Shown here: positions 1-5,147 of the stretch, piece by piece
How positions within the stretch are numbered: the stretch's first letter is position 1
Layout of the letters: every line of letters starts with the position of its first letter
Origin: Desulfobacterales bacterium
GTDB lineage: Bacteria; Desulfobacterota; Desulfobacteria; Desulfobacterales; Desulfosalsimonadaceae
NCBI GenBank assembly: GCA_018399455.1
Contig: JAGYOT010000172.1
Location: 1-5,147, forward strand
Length of the DNA: 5,147 bases
Direction: 5' to 3'
Program-made: the position numbers and the translations under genes
Notes under the pieces: generated by a model
Seen by the model: the letters and a program-made list of their open reading frames with translations, nothing else
Databases searched by the model: none
What the model was told of the DNA's origin: nothing

Positions 1-1
1 G

Positions 2-70
2 TGGACAGAGAGGACACCCGCGTCTGCGTATGTTAAGGATTTATCTGAATCGTTCATTGAACCCCGTTAA
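2..70 (+). CDS. possible 3' end of an upstream gene (partial, unidentified)
   Basis: Reading from base 2, a frame stays open for 22 codons and stops at TAA 68-70. The end reads AYVKDLSESFIEPR, which has the amphipathic look of a real protein C-terminus, and third positions are fairly GC-rich. The next bases turn AT-rich with inverted repeats, as expected after a gene end. I cannot assign a family; a LysR-type regulator tail is one loose possibility. The fragment is short enough to be open by chance, so confidence is low. The other + strand frame here, opening at base 30, has an unnatural composition and no ribosome-binding site. Confidence 0.3.
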   Translation, partial: WTERTPASAYVKDLSESFIEPR

Positions 71-108
71 GTATCAATATAATATGTCTGAAAAAATAGG
101 ATTGATAC
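71..108. repeat. inverted repeat, 8-bp arms
   Basis: GTATCAAT at 71-78 is perfectly complementary to ATTGATAC at 101-108, with a 22-base AT-rich spacer. It starts at the base after the TAA of the possible upstream gene. The arms are too AT-rich, and the following bases (cgcaacgcag) lack a T-run, so it does not look like a Rho-independent terminator. It could be a spaced pair of half-sites for a DNA-binding protein. Confidence 0.4.
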
Positions 109-123
109 CGCAACGCAGCTTTC

Positions 124-147
124 ATGTCAAAACAAATTTTTTGACAT
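124..147. promoter_or_regulatory. operator-like palindrome over the operon promoter
   Basis: ATGTCAAAA (124-132) and TTTTGACAT (139-147) are perfect 9-base complements around a 6-base spacer (caaatt). The right arm contains the TTGACA hexamer at 141-146, so a dimeric regulator bound here would cover the -35 region and could repress alaC-hom-thrH. The two-fold layout and length are typical of a bacterial transcription-factor site. I do not recognise the regulator. The general form TGTNAA-N-TTNACA recalls TyrR-like sites, but that is only a resemblance. Confidence 0.4.
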
Positions 148-170
148 CCCCCGGTTGTTGGTGTAATTAT
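141..170 (+). promoter_or_regulatory. candidate sigma-70 promoter of the alaC-hom-thrH operon
   Basis: A consensus -35 TTGACA lies at 141-146. The -10 is less clear: TGTAAT at 162-167 (5 of 6, but a short 15-base spacer) or AATTAT at 165-170 (4 of 6, 18-base spacer). Transcription would start near 172-178, leaving a leader of about 130 bases before alaC. The competing candidate is the perfect TATAAT at 231-236, listed separately. Confidence 0.4.
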
Positions 171-230
171 TCACAACATTGTCTAAACCAGGCACATCAG
201 GAATTCAAGCTGCAGGCCTTCTTTAATAAT

Positions 231-236
231 TATAAT
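231..236 (+). promoter_or_regulatory. perfect TATAAT -10 element close to alaC
   Basis: TATAAT at 231-236 matches the -10 consensus exactly and would start transcription near 242-244, about 60 bases before the alaC start. No acceptable -35 hexamer is found 16-18 bases upstream (the sequence there is around AGCTGC), and there is no TGn extension. It could be an activator-dependent or secondary promoter, or simply a chance match in AT-rich DNA. Confidence 0.3.
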
Positions 237-303
237 CTATATGAAAACTAAAGCAATCAAAAGAACGTCTGTTTTTGCGTTGAGTATGAATTAAGAGGCG
301 CTT

Positions 304-1470
304 ATGAAAAAATTTGCAAGGTTGGATCGATTGCCGCCCTATGTATTTGCTGCCGTCAATAAAGCTAAAATGGAGGCCCGCCACGCCGGTGAAGATATAA
401 TTGATCTGGGCATGGGCAACCCCGACCAGGGAACGCCTCAGCATATCGTGGATAAACTGATTGAAGCGGCACAGAAGCCGCAGAACCATCGTTATTCAGC
501 GTCAATGGGAATCCGAAAGCTGCGCATGGCCATCACGGACTGGTACAAACGCCGGTTTGACGTGGACATTGACCCGGAAAACGAAGCCATTGCCACCATC
601 GGGGTCAAGGAGGGGATCTCGCACTTGATGCTGGTCACGGTGGGTCCCGGCGACGTGGTGTTTGCCCCCAATCCGACTTATCCGATCCATCCCTATTCCG
701 CAATTATTTCGGGCGCCGATGTGCGCGGGATTCCCGTGGGTCCCGGCGAGGATTTTTTTGAAAACCTGATCAGCGCTACCAAGCAGACCTGGCCCAAGCC
801 AAAGGTTCTGATCATCAGTTATCCGCATAATCCGACCACCGAGACGGTGGAGCTTGGTTTTTTCCAAAAGATTGTCGATTTTGCCAAAGCGCATGACATC
901 CTGGTGATTCACGACCTGGCCTATGCGGACCTGGTTTTTGACGGCTACAAGCCGCCCAGCTTTCTGCAGGCCGATGGCGCCAAGGATGTCGGCGTGGAGT
1001 TTTATTCCCTCTCCAAAAGCTACAATATGCCGGGATGGCGGGTCGGATTCTGTGTGGGAAACCCGGAGATCGTGCATGCGCTCCGGCGGATCAAAAGCTA
1101 TCTTGATTACGGCATTTTTCAACCCGTCCAGATTGCGGCCATCATTGCCCTGAACGGGCCGCAGGATTGTGTGACAGAGATTGTGGAGACTTACCGCTCC
1201 CGGCGGGATGCCCTGATCCGGGGCCTGGAGCGGGTCGGCTGGCATATCCCCATGCCCAGGGCCACCATGTTCGTCTGGGGACAAATTCCGGAACAATACC
1301 GGGCCATGGGCTCCCTTGAGTTTTCCAAGCTTCTGATCCGGGAGGCCAAGGTTGCGGTATCTCCGGGGGTCGGGTTCGGCGAATACGGGGATGAGTTTGT
1401 TCGGTTCTCCCTTATCGAAAACAATATGCGGATCAACCAGGCAGTCCGCGGCATCAAGAAGATTCTTTAG
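304..1470 (+). CDS. alaC: AlaC-type class I/II aminotransferase (probable glutamate-pyruvate aminotransferase)
   Basis: This is a 388-residue cytosolic PLP enzyme of fold type I. It closely resembles E. coli AlaC along its whole length, including the opening [10 protein letters not shown] and the block [13 protein letters not shown]. Visible active-site features are N176 and P177 in YPHNPT, D204 in VIHDLAYAD (pairs with the PLP pyridine nitrogen), K238 in SLSKSY (Schiff-base lysine), R246 in GWRVGF (phosphate contact) and R367 in FVRFSL (substrate carboxylate). E. coli AlaC is somewhat longer, with a C-terminal tail missing here. AlaC makes alanine from pyruvate and glutamate; related enzymes use other keto acids, so the substrate is inferred. 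The ATG at 304 is supported by AAGAGG at 293-298, five bases upstream. It is the first gene of the operon, and its stop is two bases before hom, suggesting translational coupling. Confidence 0.87.
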   Translation: MKKFARLDRLPPYVFAAVNKAKMEARHAGEDIIDLGMGNPDQGTPQHIVDKLIEAAQKPQNHRYSASMGIRKLRMAITDWYKRRFDVDIDPENEAIATIGVKEGISHLMLVTVGPGDVVFAPNPTYPIHPYSAIISGADVRGIPVGPGEDFFENLISATKQTWPKPKVLIISYPHNPTTETVELGFFQKIVDFAKAHDILVIHDLAYADLVFDGYKPPSFLQADGAKDVGVEFYSLSKSYNMPGWRVGFCVGNPEIVHALRRIKSYLDYGIFQPVQIAAIIALNGPQDCVTEIVETYRSRRDALIRGLERVGWHIPMPRATMFVWGQIPEQYRAMGSLEFSKLLIREAKVAVSPGVGFGEYGDEFVRFSLIENNMRINQAVRGIKKIL

Positions 1471-1472
1471 GT

Positions 1473-2792
1473 ATGAAACAAGACATCGGCATCGGCATTC
1501 TGGGATTGGGAACGGTCGGAACCGGCATCGCCCGGCTGCTCACTGAAAATTCGGATTTAATCGCCAAACGGCTGGGCGCTGCTCTGACCATCAGGTGCGC
1601 GGCGGACCTGGAGATTGAAAAAGACCGGGGCGTGAAATTTGCCGACGGCGTACTCACCACCGACCCGCTCGAGGTAATCGCCGACCCTGAGGTCGACATT
1701 GTGCTCGAGTTGATCGGGGGCAAGGAGACAGCCCTTGATCTTATCCATAAGGCCATTGATCAGGGCAAGCATGTGGTGACCGCCAACAAGGCCCTTTTGG
1801 CGGAAAAAGGGATGGAGCTTTTCCGGAAAGCGTCGGCGGCCAATGTCAATATTGCATTCGAGCCCAGCGTGGGCGGCTGCATGCCGATAGTAAAAACGCT
1901 TCGCGAAAGTCTGGCCGGCAATCACATCCATTCCATCTGCGGCATTTTAAACGGTACCTGCAACTATATCCTCTCAAAAATTACCGAGGAAGGCGTACCC
2001 TTTGCCGATGCCCTGGCCGAGGCCCAGGAGAAGGGCTATGCCGAAGCCAATCCGGGGCTTGACGTGGACGGGATTGATACCACCCACAAGGCGGCCATTC
2101 TCTCGGCCCTGGCCTACGGCATGGAGCTTAATTTTGGCGATATCTATATGGAGGGGATTTCCGGGATCACCCCCATGGACATCGAGTTTGCCGCCCAGTG
2201 CGGATATAAGATAAAGCTCCTGGCTATCACCAAATACGACAGAGATGCAGATGCCGCCGAGGTTCGGGTGCATCCCACCATGATACCGGATACCGGTCCC
2301 CTCTCCAAGGTGGATGGCACGCTTAATGCCGTGAGTATCAGAGGCGATGCCGTGGGCGATATGATGCTCTATGGTCACGGGGCTGGTATGATGCCAACCG
2401 CAAGCGCCGTATTAAGCGATATCGTGGATATTGCCCGTATCCTTCTGGCGGGCGGCGGCATCCATGTTCCCCTGCTTTCCTATCAGATGAACAACATCCG
2501 CAAAATCCCGGTCCGACCGATTGATGAGATATCCACCCATTACTATTTCCGGTTCTCCGCCGTGGATCGCCCCGGTGTGCTGTCCAAAATCGCGGGTATC
2601 CTGGGCGAACACGGCATCAGCATCAAAAGTGTCCACCAGATCGAACGTGAACTAAACGGCGGGGTGCCCATTTTCATGCTGACTCATAAGGCCCTGGAAG
2701 CTGATGTCAAATCCGCCCTTTCCCAAATCTCCGCCCTGGATGTGATAATAAACGAACCGATTCTGATCCGGATCGAAGAAAGCCTGGATTAA
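1473..2792 (+). CDS. hom: homoserine dehydrogenase with C-terminal ACT domain
   Basis: This 439-residue monofunctional enzyme reduces aspartate 4-semialdehyde to homoserine with NAD(P)H, the branch point to threonine and methionine. The Rossmann glycine motif GLGTVG is at residues 11-16. TANKALLA (103-110) carries the conserved K106, and LNGTCNYIL (159-167) is the family substrate-region motif. Residues 184-206 fit the family signature, with D202 and K206 matching the catalytic aspartate and lysine known from yeast. An ACT domain covers about 356-432 (DRPGVLSKIAGILGEHGISI), the usual site of threonine feedback inhibition. Length is standard for bacterial Hom and there is no fused aspartokinase. 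The start lies two bases after the alaC stop with only a weak purine stretch upstream, so initiation probably depends on coupling. Confidence 0.97.
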   Translation: MKQDIGIGILGLGTVGTGIARLLTENSDLIAKRLGAALTIRCAADLEIEKDRGVKFADGVLTTDPLEVIADPEVDIVLELIGGKETALDLIHKAIDQGKHVVTANKALLAEKGMELFRKASAANVNIAFEPSVGGCMPIVKTLRESLAGNHIHSICGILNGTCNYILSKITEEGVPFADALAEAQEKGYAEANPGLDVDGIDTTHKAAILSALAYGMELNFGDIYMEGISGITPMDIEFAAQCGYKIKLLAITKYDRDADAAEVRVHPTMIPDTGPLSKVDGTLNAVSIRGDAVGDMMLYGHGAGMMPTASAVLSDIVDIARILLAGGGIHVPLLSYQMNNIRKIPVRPIDEISTHYYFRFSAVDRPGVLSKIAGILGEHGISIKSVHQIERELNGGVPIFMLTHKALEADVKSALSQISALDVIINEPILIRIEESLD

Positions 2793-2819
2793 TCCCCGCA
2801 TCGGCTCAAACCGGGGGTT
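2791..2819 (+). terminator. GC hairpin between hom and thrH (weak terminator or attenuator-like)
   Basis: AATCCCCG (2791-2798) can pair with CGGGGGTT (2812-2819), giving eight pairs including one T-G wobble around a 13-base loop. The stem overlaps the hom stop codon and is followed by only three T residues before taaaactg, so it is a poor Rho-independent terminator. It could reduce readthrough into thrH or protect the 3' end of the hom message. An inner CGG/CCG pairing competes with it. Confidence 0.3.
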
Positions 2820-2836
2820 TAAAACTGTGAGGTGCT

Positions 2837-3442
2837 ATGTACATTCTCTGCTCAGATCTTGAGGGGGTCTTTGTCCCTGAAATATGGATAAATGTAGCCA
2901 AAGCAACGGGTATTGATGAACTGAAGCTTACCACGAGGGATATTTCCGACTATGACGTGCTCATGAAAAAACGCCTTGCCATTATGGCTGAACACAACCT
3001 GAAACTGCCGGACATCCAGGCAGTGATCAAAAAAATGGAGCCCCTGGACGGCGCCCGTGAATTTCTGAAATGGATACGGGAGAACTATCAAATCATTATT
3101 GTCTCAGACACGTTCATCGAGTTTGCCGCCCCCCTGATGGAAAAACTTGACTGGCCCACACTGTTCTGCAATTCCCTGGAAGTCGCTCCGGACGGCACGG
3201 TAAACGGATACATGCTGCGGCAGACAGACGGCAAACGAAAAACCACCCAGGCACTTCAAAGCCTCAACTTCACCGTGGTGGCCTTTGGCGACTCCTACAA
3301 CGACATCACCATGCTGGAGCAGGCCGATGCCGCTTTCCTGTTCCGGCCGCCGGCCAATGTGGCCGAAGAATACCCCGCCATTGCCTGGACGGAAACCTAT
3401 AACGGGCTGAAGCAGCTGATTCAGACAGCAACAGCCCGATAA
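2837..3442 (+). CDS. thrH: ThrH: phosphoserine phosphatase / phosphoserine:homoserine phosphotransferase
   Basis: This is a 201-residue cytosolic HAD-superfamily protein, collinear with Pseudomonas aeruginosa ThrH; landmarks are DLEGVFVPEIW, TTRDISDYDVLMK and GDSYNDITML. HAD motif I is D7-L-E-G, with nucleophile D7 and the ThrH-style glutamate E9 in place of the usual second aspartate. Motif II is S90 in VSDTF, motif III is probably K133 or K135 in DGKRK, and motif IV is G151-D152-S153-Y154-N155-D156. The Pseudomonas enzyme dephosphorylates phosphoserine and can pass the phosphate to homoserine, giving the threonine synthase substrate. Its position 44 bases after hom fits that role. The start at 2837 is backed by GAGG at 2829-2832. 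Plain SerB activity is the alternative, but the DLEGV-PEIW motif favours ThrH. Confidence 0.95.
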   Translation: MYILCSDLEGVFVPEIWINVAKATGIDELKLTTRDISDYDVLMKKRLAIMAEHNLKLPDIQAVIKKMEPLDGAREFLKWIRENYQIIIVSDTFIEFAAPLMEKLDWPTLFCNSLEVAPDGTVNGYMLRQTDGKRKTTQALQSLNFTVVAFGDSYNDITMLEQADAAFLFRPPANVAEEYPAIAWTETYNGLKQLIQTATAR

Positions 3443-3458
3443 CCGACGCAAACCCCCG

Positions 3459-3776
3459 ATGCTGCCTGTTGAGAAAAAAACAAACGGACTGCTGATTCAT
3501 GTTTATGTTCAGCCCAAATCATCCAGAAACCAGATCGCCGGGATACACAATAACGCCCTGAAAATCCGCATCACCGCCCCGCCCACAGACAACAAGGCCA
3601 ACCGGGCCTGCATCAGGTTCCTGGCCAAGCAGCTGGGCGTGCCTCCCTCATCCATGGAGCTGGTTTCCGGAAAATCAAGCCGCAGCAAACAGCTGTTTGT
3701 TGCCTACACAGACGCAGACACCCCCAAACAACAGCAAACCCGCCTGCTTGAAAAGCTCTCCGCCCTTTTGGAATAA
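3459..3776 (+). CDS. DUF167 / YggU (UPF0235) family protein of unknown function
   Basis: A 105-residue small soluble protein with the family landmarks: IHVYVQPKSSRNQI (13-26), the core ALKIRITAPPTDNKAN (33-48), then FLAKQLGV and LVSGKSSRSK (68-77). Length is normal. Structures are known for several members but the cellular role is not established. The gene lies 16 bases after thrH, so it is probably read from the same transcript, although nothing ties it to threonine synthesis. No Shine-Dalgarno precedes the ATG (upstream is gcaaacccccg), so translation may rely on ribosomes ending thrH. Family similarity begins around residue 10, so the first residues are a free N-terminal extension and the start is slightly uncertain. 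Confidence 0.93.
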   Translation: MLPVEKKTNGLLIHVYVQPKSSRNQIAGIHNNALKIRITAPPTDNKANRACIRFLAKQLGVPPSSMELVSGKSSRSKQLFVAYTDADTPKQQQTRLLEKLSALLE

Positions 3777-3849
3777 AAACCCTTGACAGAGCCATCAGGC
3801 TTGGCTTGTGCCATTTCAAAAGCTTTTGATTTTTTCTGTCATGGTTTTT
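3775..3849. terminator. putative bidirectional terminator between convergent genes
   Basis: A long imperfect inverted repeat spans the convergent gap. CCTTGACAGAG (3781-3791) pairs with TTCTGTCATGG (3834-3844) with one T-T mismatch and one wobble. It is flanked by A5 (3775-3779) and T5 (3845-3849), so either strand ends in a T-tract after the stem. The 42-base loop holds smaller hairpins, including TGGC-TTGT-GCCA (3802-3813) and the palindrome TCAAAAGCTTTTGA (3816-3829) followed by six T. Position and A/T flanks fit termination of both the operon and the facing EFR1 gene. The large branched loop is unusual for a classic terminator. Confidence 0.5.
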
Positions 3850-3879
3850 CTCCTTTTTATGAAGCCGTTGAGAGCGGGG

Positions 3880-4794
3880 TTATTTTTTCCCGCCATCCTT
3901 TAAATCCCGCTGCCATTGCTTGTAGAGGGGGTCGTTTAAATCAATGCTCTCCGGGTCGATCAGCCAGCGGAACTCCCCCCGGGCAGCAACCTTGTTCAGC
4001 TCCTTTTTATAGCGGGCGTAATTGGCGGGCGCCATTGCCACCAGGGGATCCCAGTCCGCCTCAACGGAAAGAGTCGGACAAATGGTGACGCAGCGCCAGC
4101 AATAAATGCAGGGGTCCTGTATACGCGGGGGCCGGGCATCAATATCAATGCCTCCGACCGGGCAGTTATCTTCGCACAGGCGGCACTGGGTACAGGTGTC
4201 CAGGTTTATCGTAAACTTCGGGAGCATCTGGCTGACCTTCTCCCTTGTCATTGTTTTGCTCTCCTCGATCCATTCCCCGGAAGAGACCGGGCCGGGTTCA
4301 GGAATCAGCGCATCGCCGTTTTGCAGCACCTGCTCGTGAGTTATGACAATATTGCGGCCAAAGGCTTTTGCCTCCTCAAAATCGATTTCATCCGGATGAC
4401 CTGAGGTATAACTCGGCTTGGGATAAAACGGAACGGTGAGATCGGCATAACTATGGTGAAAGCCGATGACCTTGGCGCCTTTTTTGTTAAGCTTTTCAGT
4501 GACGGAAGGGAAAAAATTGCCGATCACGTTGGCGTGCGTGCAGAACACGAACCAGTGACGGCCGTTTTGTTCGGGCAGGGCTTTGATAAAATCCTCTACG
4601 TTAAAAGGCTCTTTATACCAGAAGACCGGAGCGCCAAGCCCGATAAGATCATAGCCGGTGAGGGATGCCGAATCCACCTCGCTTAATGTCTTCAGCTCAC
4701 ATTGGGCACCGGCATCAAGGAGGCCCTCTTCAATACATTCCGCGATTTTTCTTGTATTGCCGGTTTGCGAAAAACAGATCATCAATGTTTTCAT
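3880..4794 (-). CDS. EFR1-family flavodoxin-ferredoxin fusion protein
   Basis: A 304-residue cytosolic protein with no signal peptide or membrane segment. Residues 1-160 form a flavodoxin-like domain, with the FMN phosphate loop SQTGNTRKIA at 9-18 and the strand YDLIGLGAPVFWY (48-60). The C-terminal part holds two classic [4Fe-4S] motifs: C201, C204, C207, C211-P and C229, C232, C235, C239-P. This order (flavodoxin, then 2x[4Fe-4S]) defines the EFR1 family, presumed electron carriers or oxidoreductases of anaerobes; partners are unknown. The start is well supported: AGGAGGAG (complement of 4804-4811) lies nine bases upstream. It is a single-gene unit facing the threonine operon, so its neighbours give no functional clue. 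A flavodoxin-type NAD(P)H oxidoreductase is possible but not shown. Confidence 0.92.
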   Translation of the reverse strand: MKTLMICFSQTGNTRKIAECIEEGLLDAGAQCELKTLSEVDSASLTGYDLIGLGAPVFWYKEPFNVEDFIKALPEQNGRHWFVFCTHANVIGNFFPSVTEKLNKKGAKVIGFHHSYADLTVPFYPKPSYTSGHPDEIDFEEAKAFGRNIVITHEQVLQNGDALIPEPGPVSSGEWIEESKTMTREKVSQMLPKFTINLDTCTQCRLCEDNCPVGGIDIDARPPRIQDPCIYCWRCVTICPTLSVEADWDPLVAMAPANYARYKKELNKVAARGEFRWLIDPESIDLNDPLYKQWQRDLKDGGKK

Positions 4795-4847
4795 AAAGGA
4801 AAACTCCTCCTGTAGCGGGTTGGCAATAATTTCTTACAGCAAATTAA

Positions 4848-4876
4848 AATCTAAGCCCGCATACCCCATTTTTCAA
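4848..4876 (-). promoter_or_regulatory. sigma-70-like promoter of the EFR1 gene
   Basis: On the minus strand, TTGAAA (complement of 4871-4876, 5 of 6) is separated by exactly 17 bases from TAGATT (complement of 4848-4853, 4 of 6). Transcription would begin near 4842, giving a leader of about 48 bases that carries the AGGAGGAG site. A 10-base perfect palindrome, TCAACGTTGA (4873-4882), overlaps the -35 element and could be an operator. Confidence 0.5.
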
Positions 4877-5070
4877 CGTTGACGAAATACTGCTACCGGG
4901 ACCTTACGCGCCCCGGCGTCATGCCAAATTCCCCTCAATAATGACTGTCTACCATTGTTTTTAGATCTTTGCATGTATTGCTGTACCCCTCGGAAAAAGT
5001 CGGTATGATTTTTTGAATTGATGGGAAACCAAGAATATCCAAGGGCTTATAGAAATATTTGATTTAATGC

Positions 5071-5099
5071 TTGACATCAGCGACAGCAAAGGCTATGGT
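5071..5099 (+). promoter_or_regulatory. sigma-70 promoter of the tRNA gene
   Basis: A perfect -35 TTGACA (5071-5076), a 17-base spacer and a -10 TATGGT (5094-5099, 4 of 6) precede the tRNA. Predicted start of transcription is near 5106, about 13 bases before the mature tRNA 5' end, a typical short leader to be removed by RNase P. Confidence 0.65.
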
Positions 5100-5119
5100 T
5101 TGCAATTCAACATGGCTGA

Positions 5120-5147
5120 TGCGGGGTGGAGCAGTTAGGTAGCTCGT
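5120..5147 (+). tRNA. initiator tRNA-fMet, 5' part (cut by window end)
   Basis: The last 28 bases match the 5' part of bacterial initiator tRNA: acceptor strand TGCGGGG (5120-5126), T8 and G9, then a D stem GAGC (5129-5132, positions 10-13) pairing with GCTC (5142-5145, positions 22-25), and a D loop AGTTAGGTA containing the invariant GG (5138-5139). The purine-pyrimidine pair A11-U24 is characteristic of bacterial initiators; elongator tRNAs usually have the reverse. Position 1 is T where E. coli has C, a variant I recall from other bacterial initiators. The anticodon lies outside the window, so identity rests on the D arm and acceptor sequence. Confidence 0.85.

Larger units (their letters stand above)
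4795..5119. other. gene-free region between the EFR1 gene and the tRNA
   Basis: This 325-base stretch holds the EFR1 ribosome-binding site and promoter on its left and the tRNA promoter on its right. In between is a GC hairpin, CCGGG (4896-4900) with CCCGG (4912-4916), which can be extended by GACG (4881-4884) pairing with CGTC (4917-4920) across an 11-base bulge. A minus-strand frame is open from 5046 down to a stop at 4873-4875, but it lacks a ribosome-binding site and has no recognisable motif. I see nothing else that supports a gene here. Confidence 0.6.

Noticed and set aside
191..206. GGCACA-type sequence considered as a sigma-54 promoter
   Set aside because: The required GC dinucleotide at the -12 element is missing at the correct 10-base spacing.
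201..219. GAATTC, CTGCAG and AGGCCT clustered within 19 bases, resembling a cloning polylinker
   Set aside because: The sites are interrupted by ordinary bases and the flanks read as native leader on both sides; short restriction sites occur by chance.
30..251. 73-codon + strand open frame in the leader
   Set aside because: No ribosome-binding site, overlaps both inverted repeats and the promoter, and the translation has no recognisable features.
241..294. 17-codon ORF (MKTKAIKRTSVFALSMN) just before alaC, a possible attenuator leader peptide
   Set aside because: No Shine-Dalgarno, only two threonine codons and no methionine cluster beyond the start, and no terminator/antiterminator pair between it and alaC. 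Its ATG would also lie at or before the start expected from the TATAAT at 231-236.
502..1296. 264-codon open frame on the minus strand inside alaC
   Set aside because: It lies wholly antisense to a gene with strong family identity, has no plausible start context, and its translation is rich in H, G and R as expected for a mirror of GC-rich coding DNA.
1974..2378. 134-codon antisense open frame inside hom
   Set aside because: Antisense shadow of conserved hom sequence; no ribosome-binding site or recognisable motif.
3783..4088. 101-codon + strand open frame in the convergent gap and across the 3' end of EFR1
   Set aside because: It starts with a non-ATG codon (TTG) without a ribosome-binding site, runs through the terminator-like repeat and then antisense to the conserved EFR1 C-terminus; its composition is proline/serine-rich shadow sequence.
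4873..5046. 57-codon open frame on the minus strand upstream of EFR1
   Set aside because: No ribosome-binding site at its internal ATG, no family motif, and it overlaps the EFR1 promoter; most likely open by chance, though gene debris cannot be excluded.

Overview
The window fits a mesophilic Gram-negative bacterium with moderately GC-rich genes and AT-rich intergenic DNA. A sulfate-reducer-like member of Desulfobacterota (former Deltaproteobacteria) is my best guess. That rests on gene order and protein style (an AlaC-type aminotransferase directly before hom, ThrH, a DUF167 protein and an EFR1-type flavodoxin/ferredoxin fusion), not on a marker gene, so it is an inference. Almost all of the window is ordinary metabolic DNA. 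I see no transposase, CRISPR array, toxin-antitoxin pair or phage gene, and no clear undescribed system.

Bases 1-303 (left edge and leader): a short open frame that enters from outside and stops at 68-70 may be the C-terminus of an upstream gene. It is followed by an AT-rich leader with two perfect inverted repeats. One of these overlaps a TTGACA hexamer and looks like an operator on the operon promoter.

Bases 304-3776 (main operon, + strand): alaC-like aminotransferase, hom (homoserine dehydrogenase with an ACT domain), thrH (HAD-family phosphoserine phosphatase / homoserine phosphotransferase) and a DUF167/YggU-family protein. Gaps are 2, 44 and 16 bases, so they are probably cotranscribed. 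Hom reduces aspartate semialdehyde to homoserine, and ThrH can supply phosphohomoserine, the substrate of threonine synthase. ThrH thus sits where a homoserine kinase would be expected. The aminotransferase probably handles pyruvate/glutamate or a related pair. Neither thrB nor thrC is in the window.

Bases 3777-3879 (convergent gap): a long imperfect inverted repeat flanked by A5 and T5 looks like a bidirectional terminator. Its minus strand also carries a well-spaced Shine-Dalgarno followed by only eight codons.

Bases 3880-4794 (- strand): a 304-residue flavodoxin-like protein with two [4Fe-4S] motifs near the C-terminus (EFR1 family), with its own promoter and a strong ribosome-binding site.

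Bases 4795-5147 (right edge): the EFR1 promoter, a gene-free stretch with a GC hairpin, then a sigma-70 promoter driving a tRNA that the window end cuts. Its first 28 bases match initiator tRNA-fMet, including the A11-U24 pair typical of bacterial initiators.
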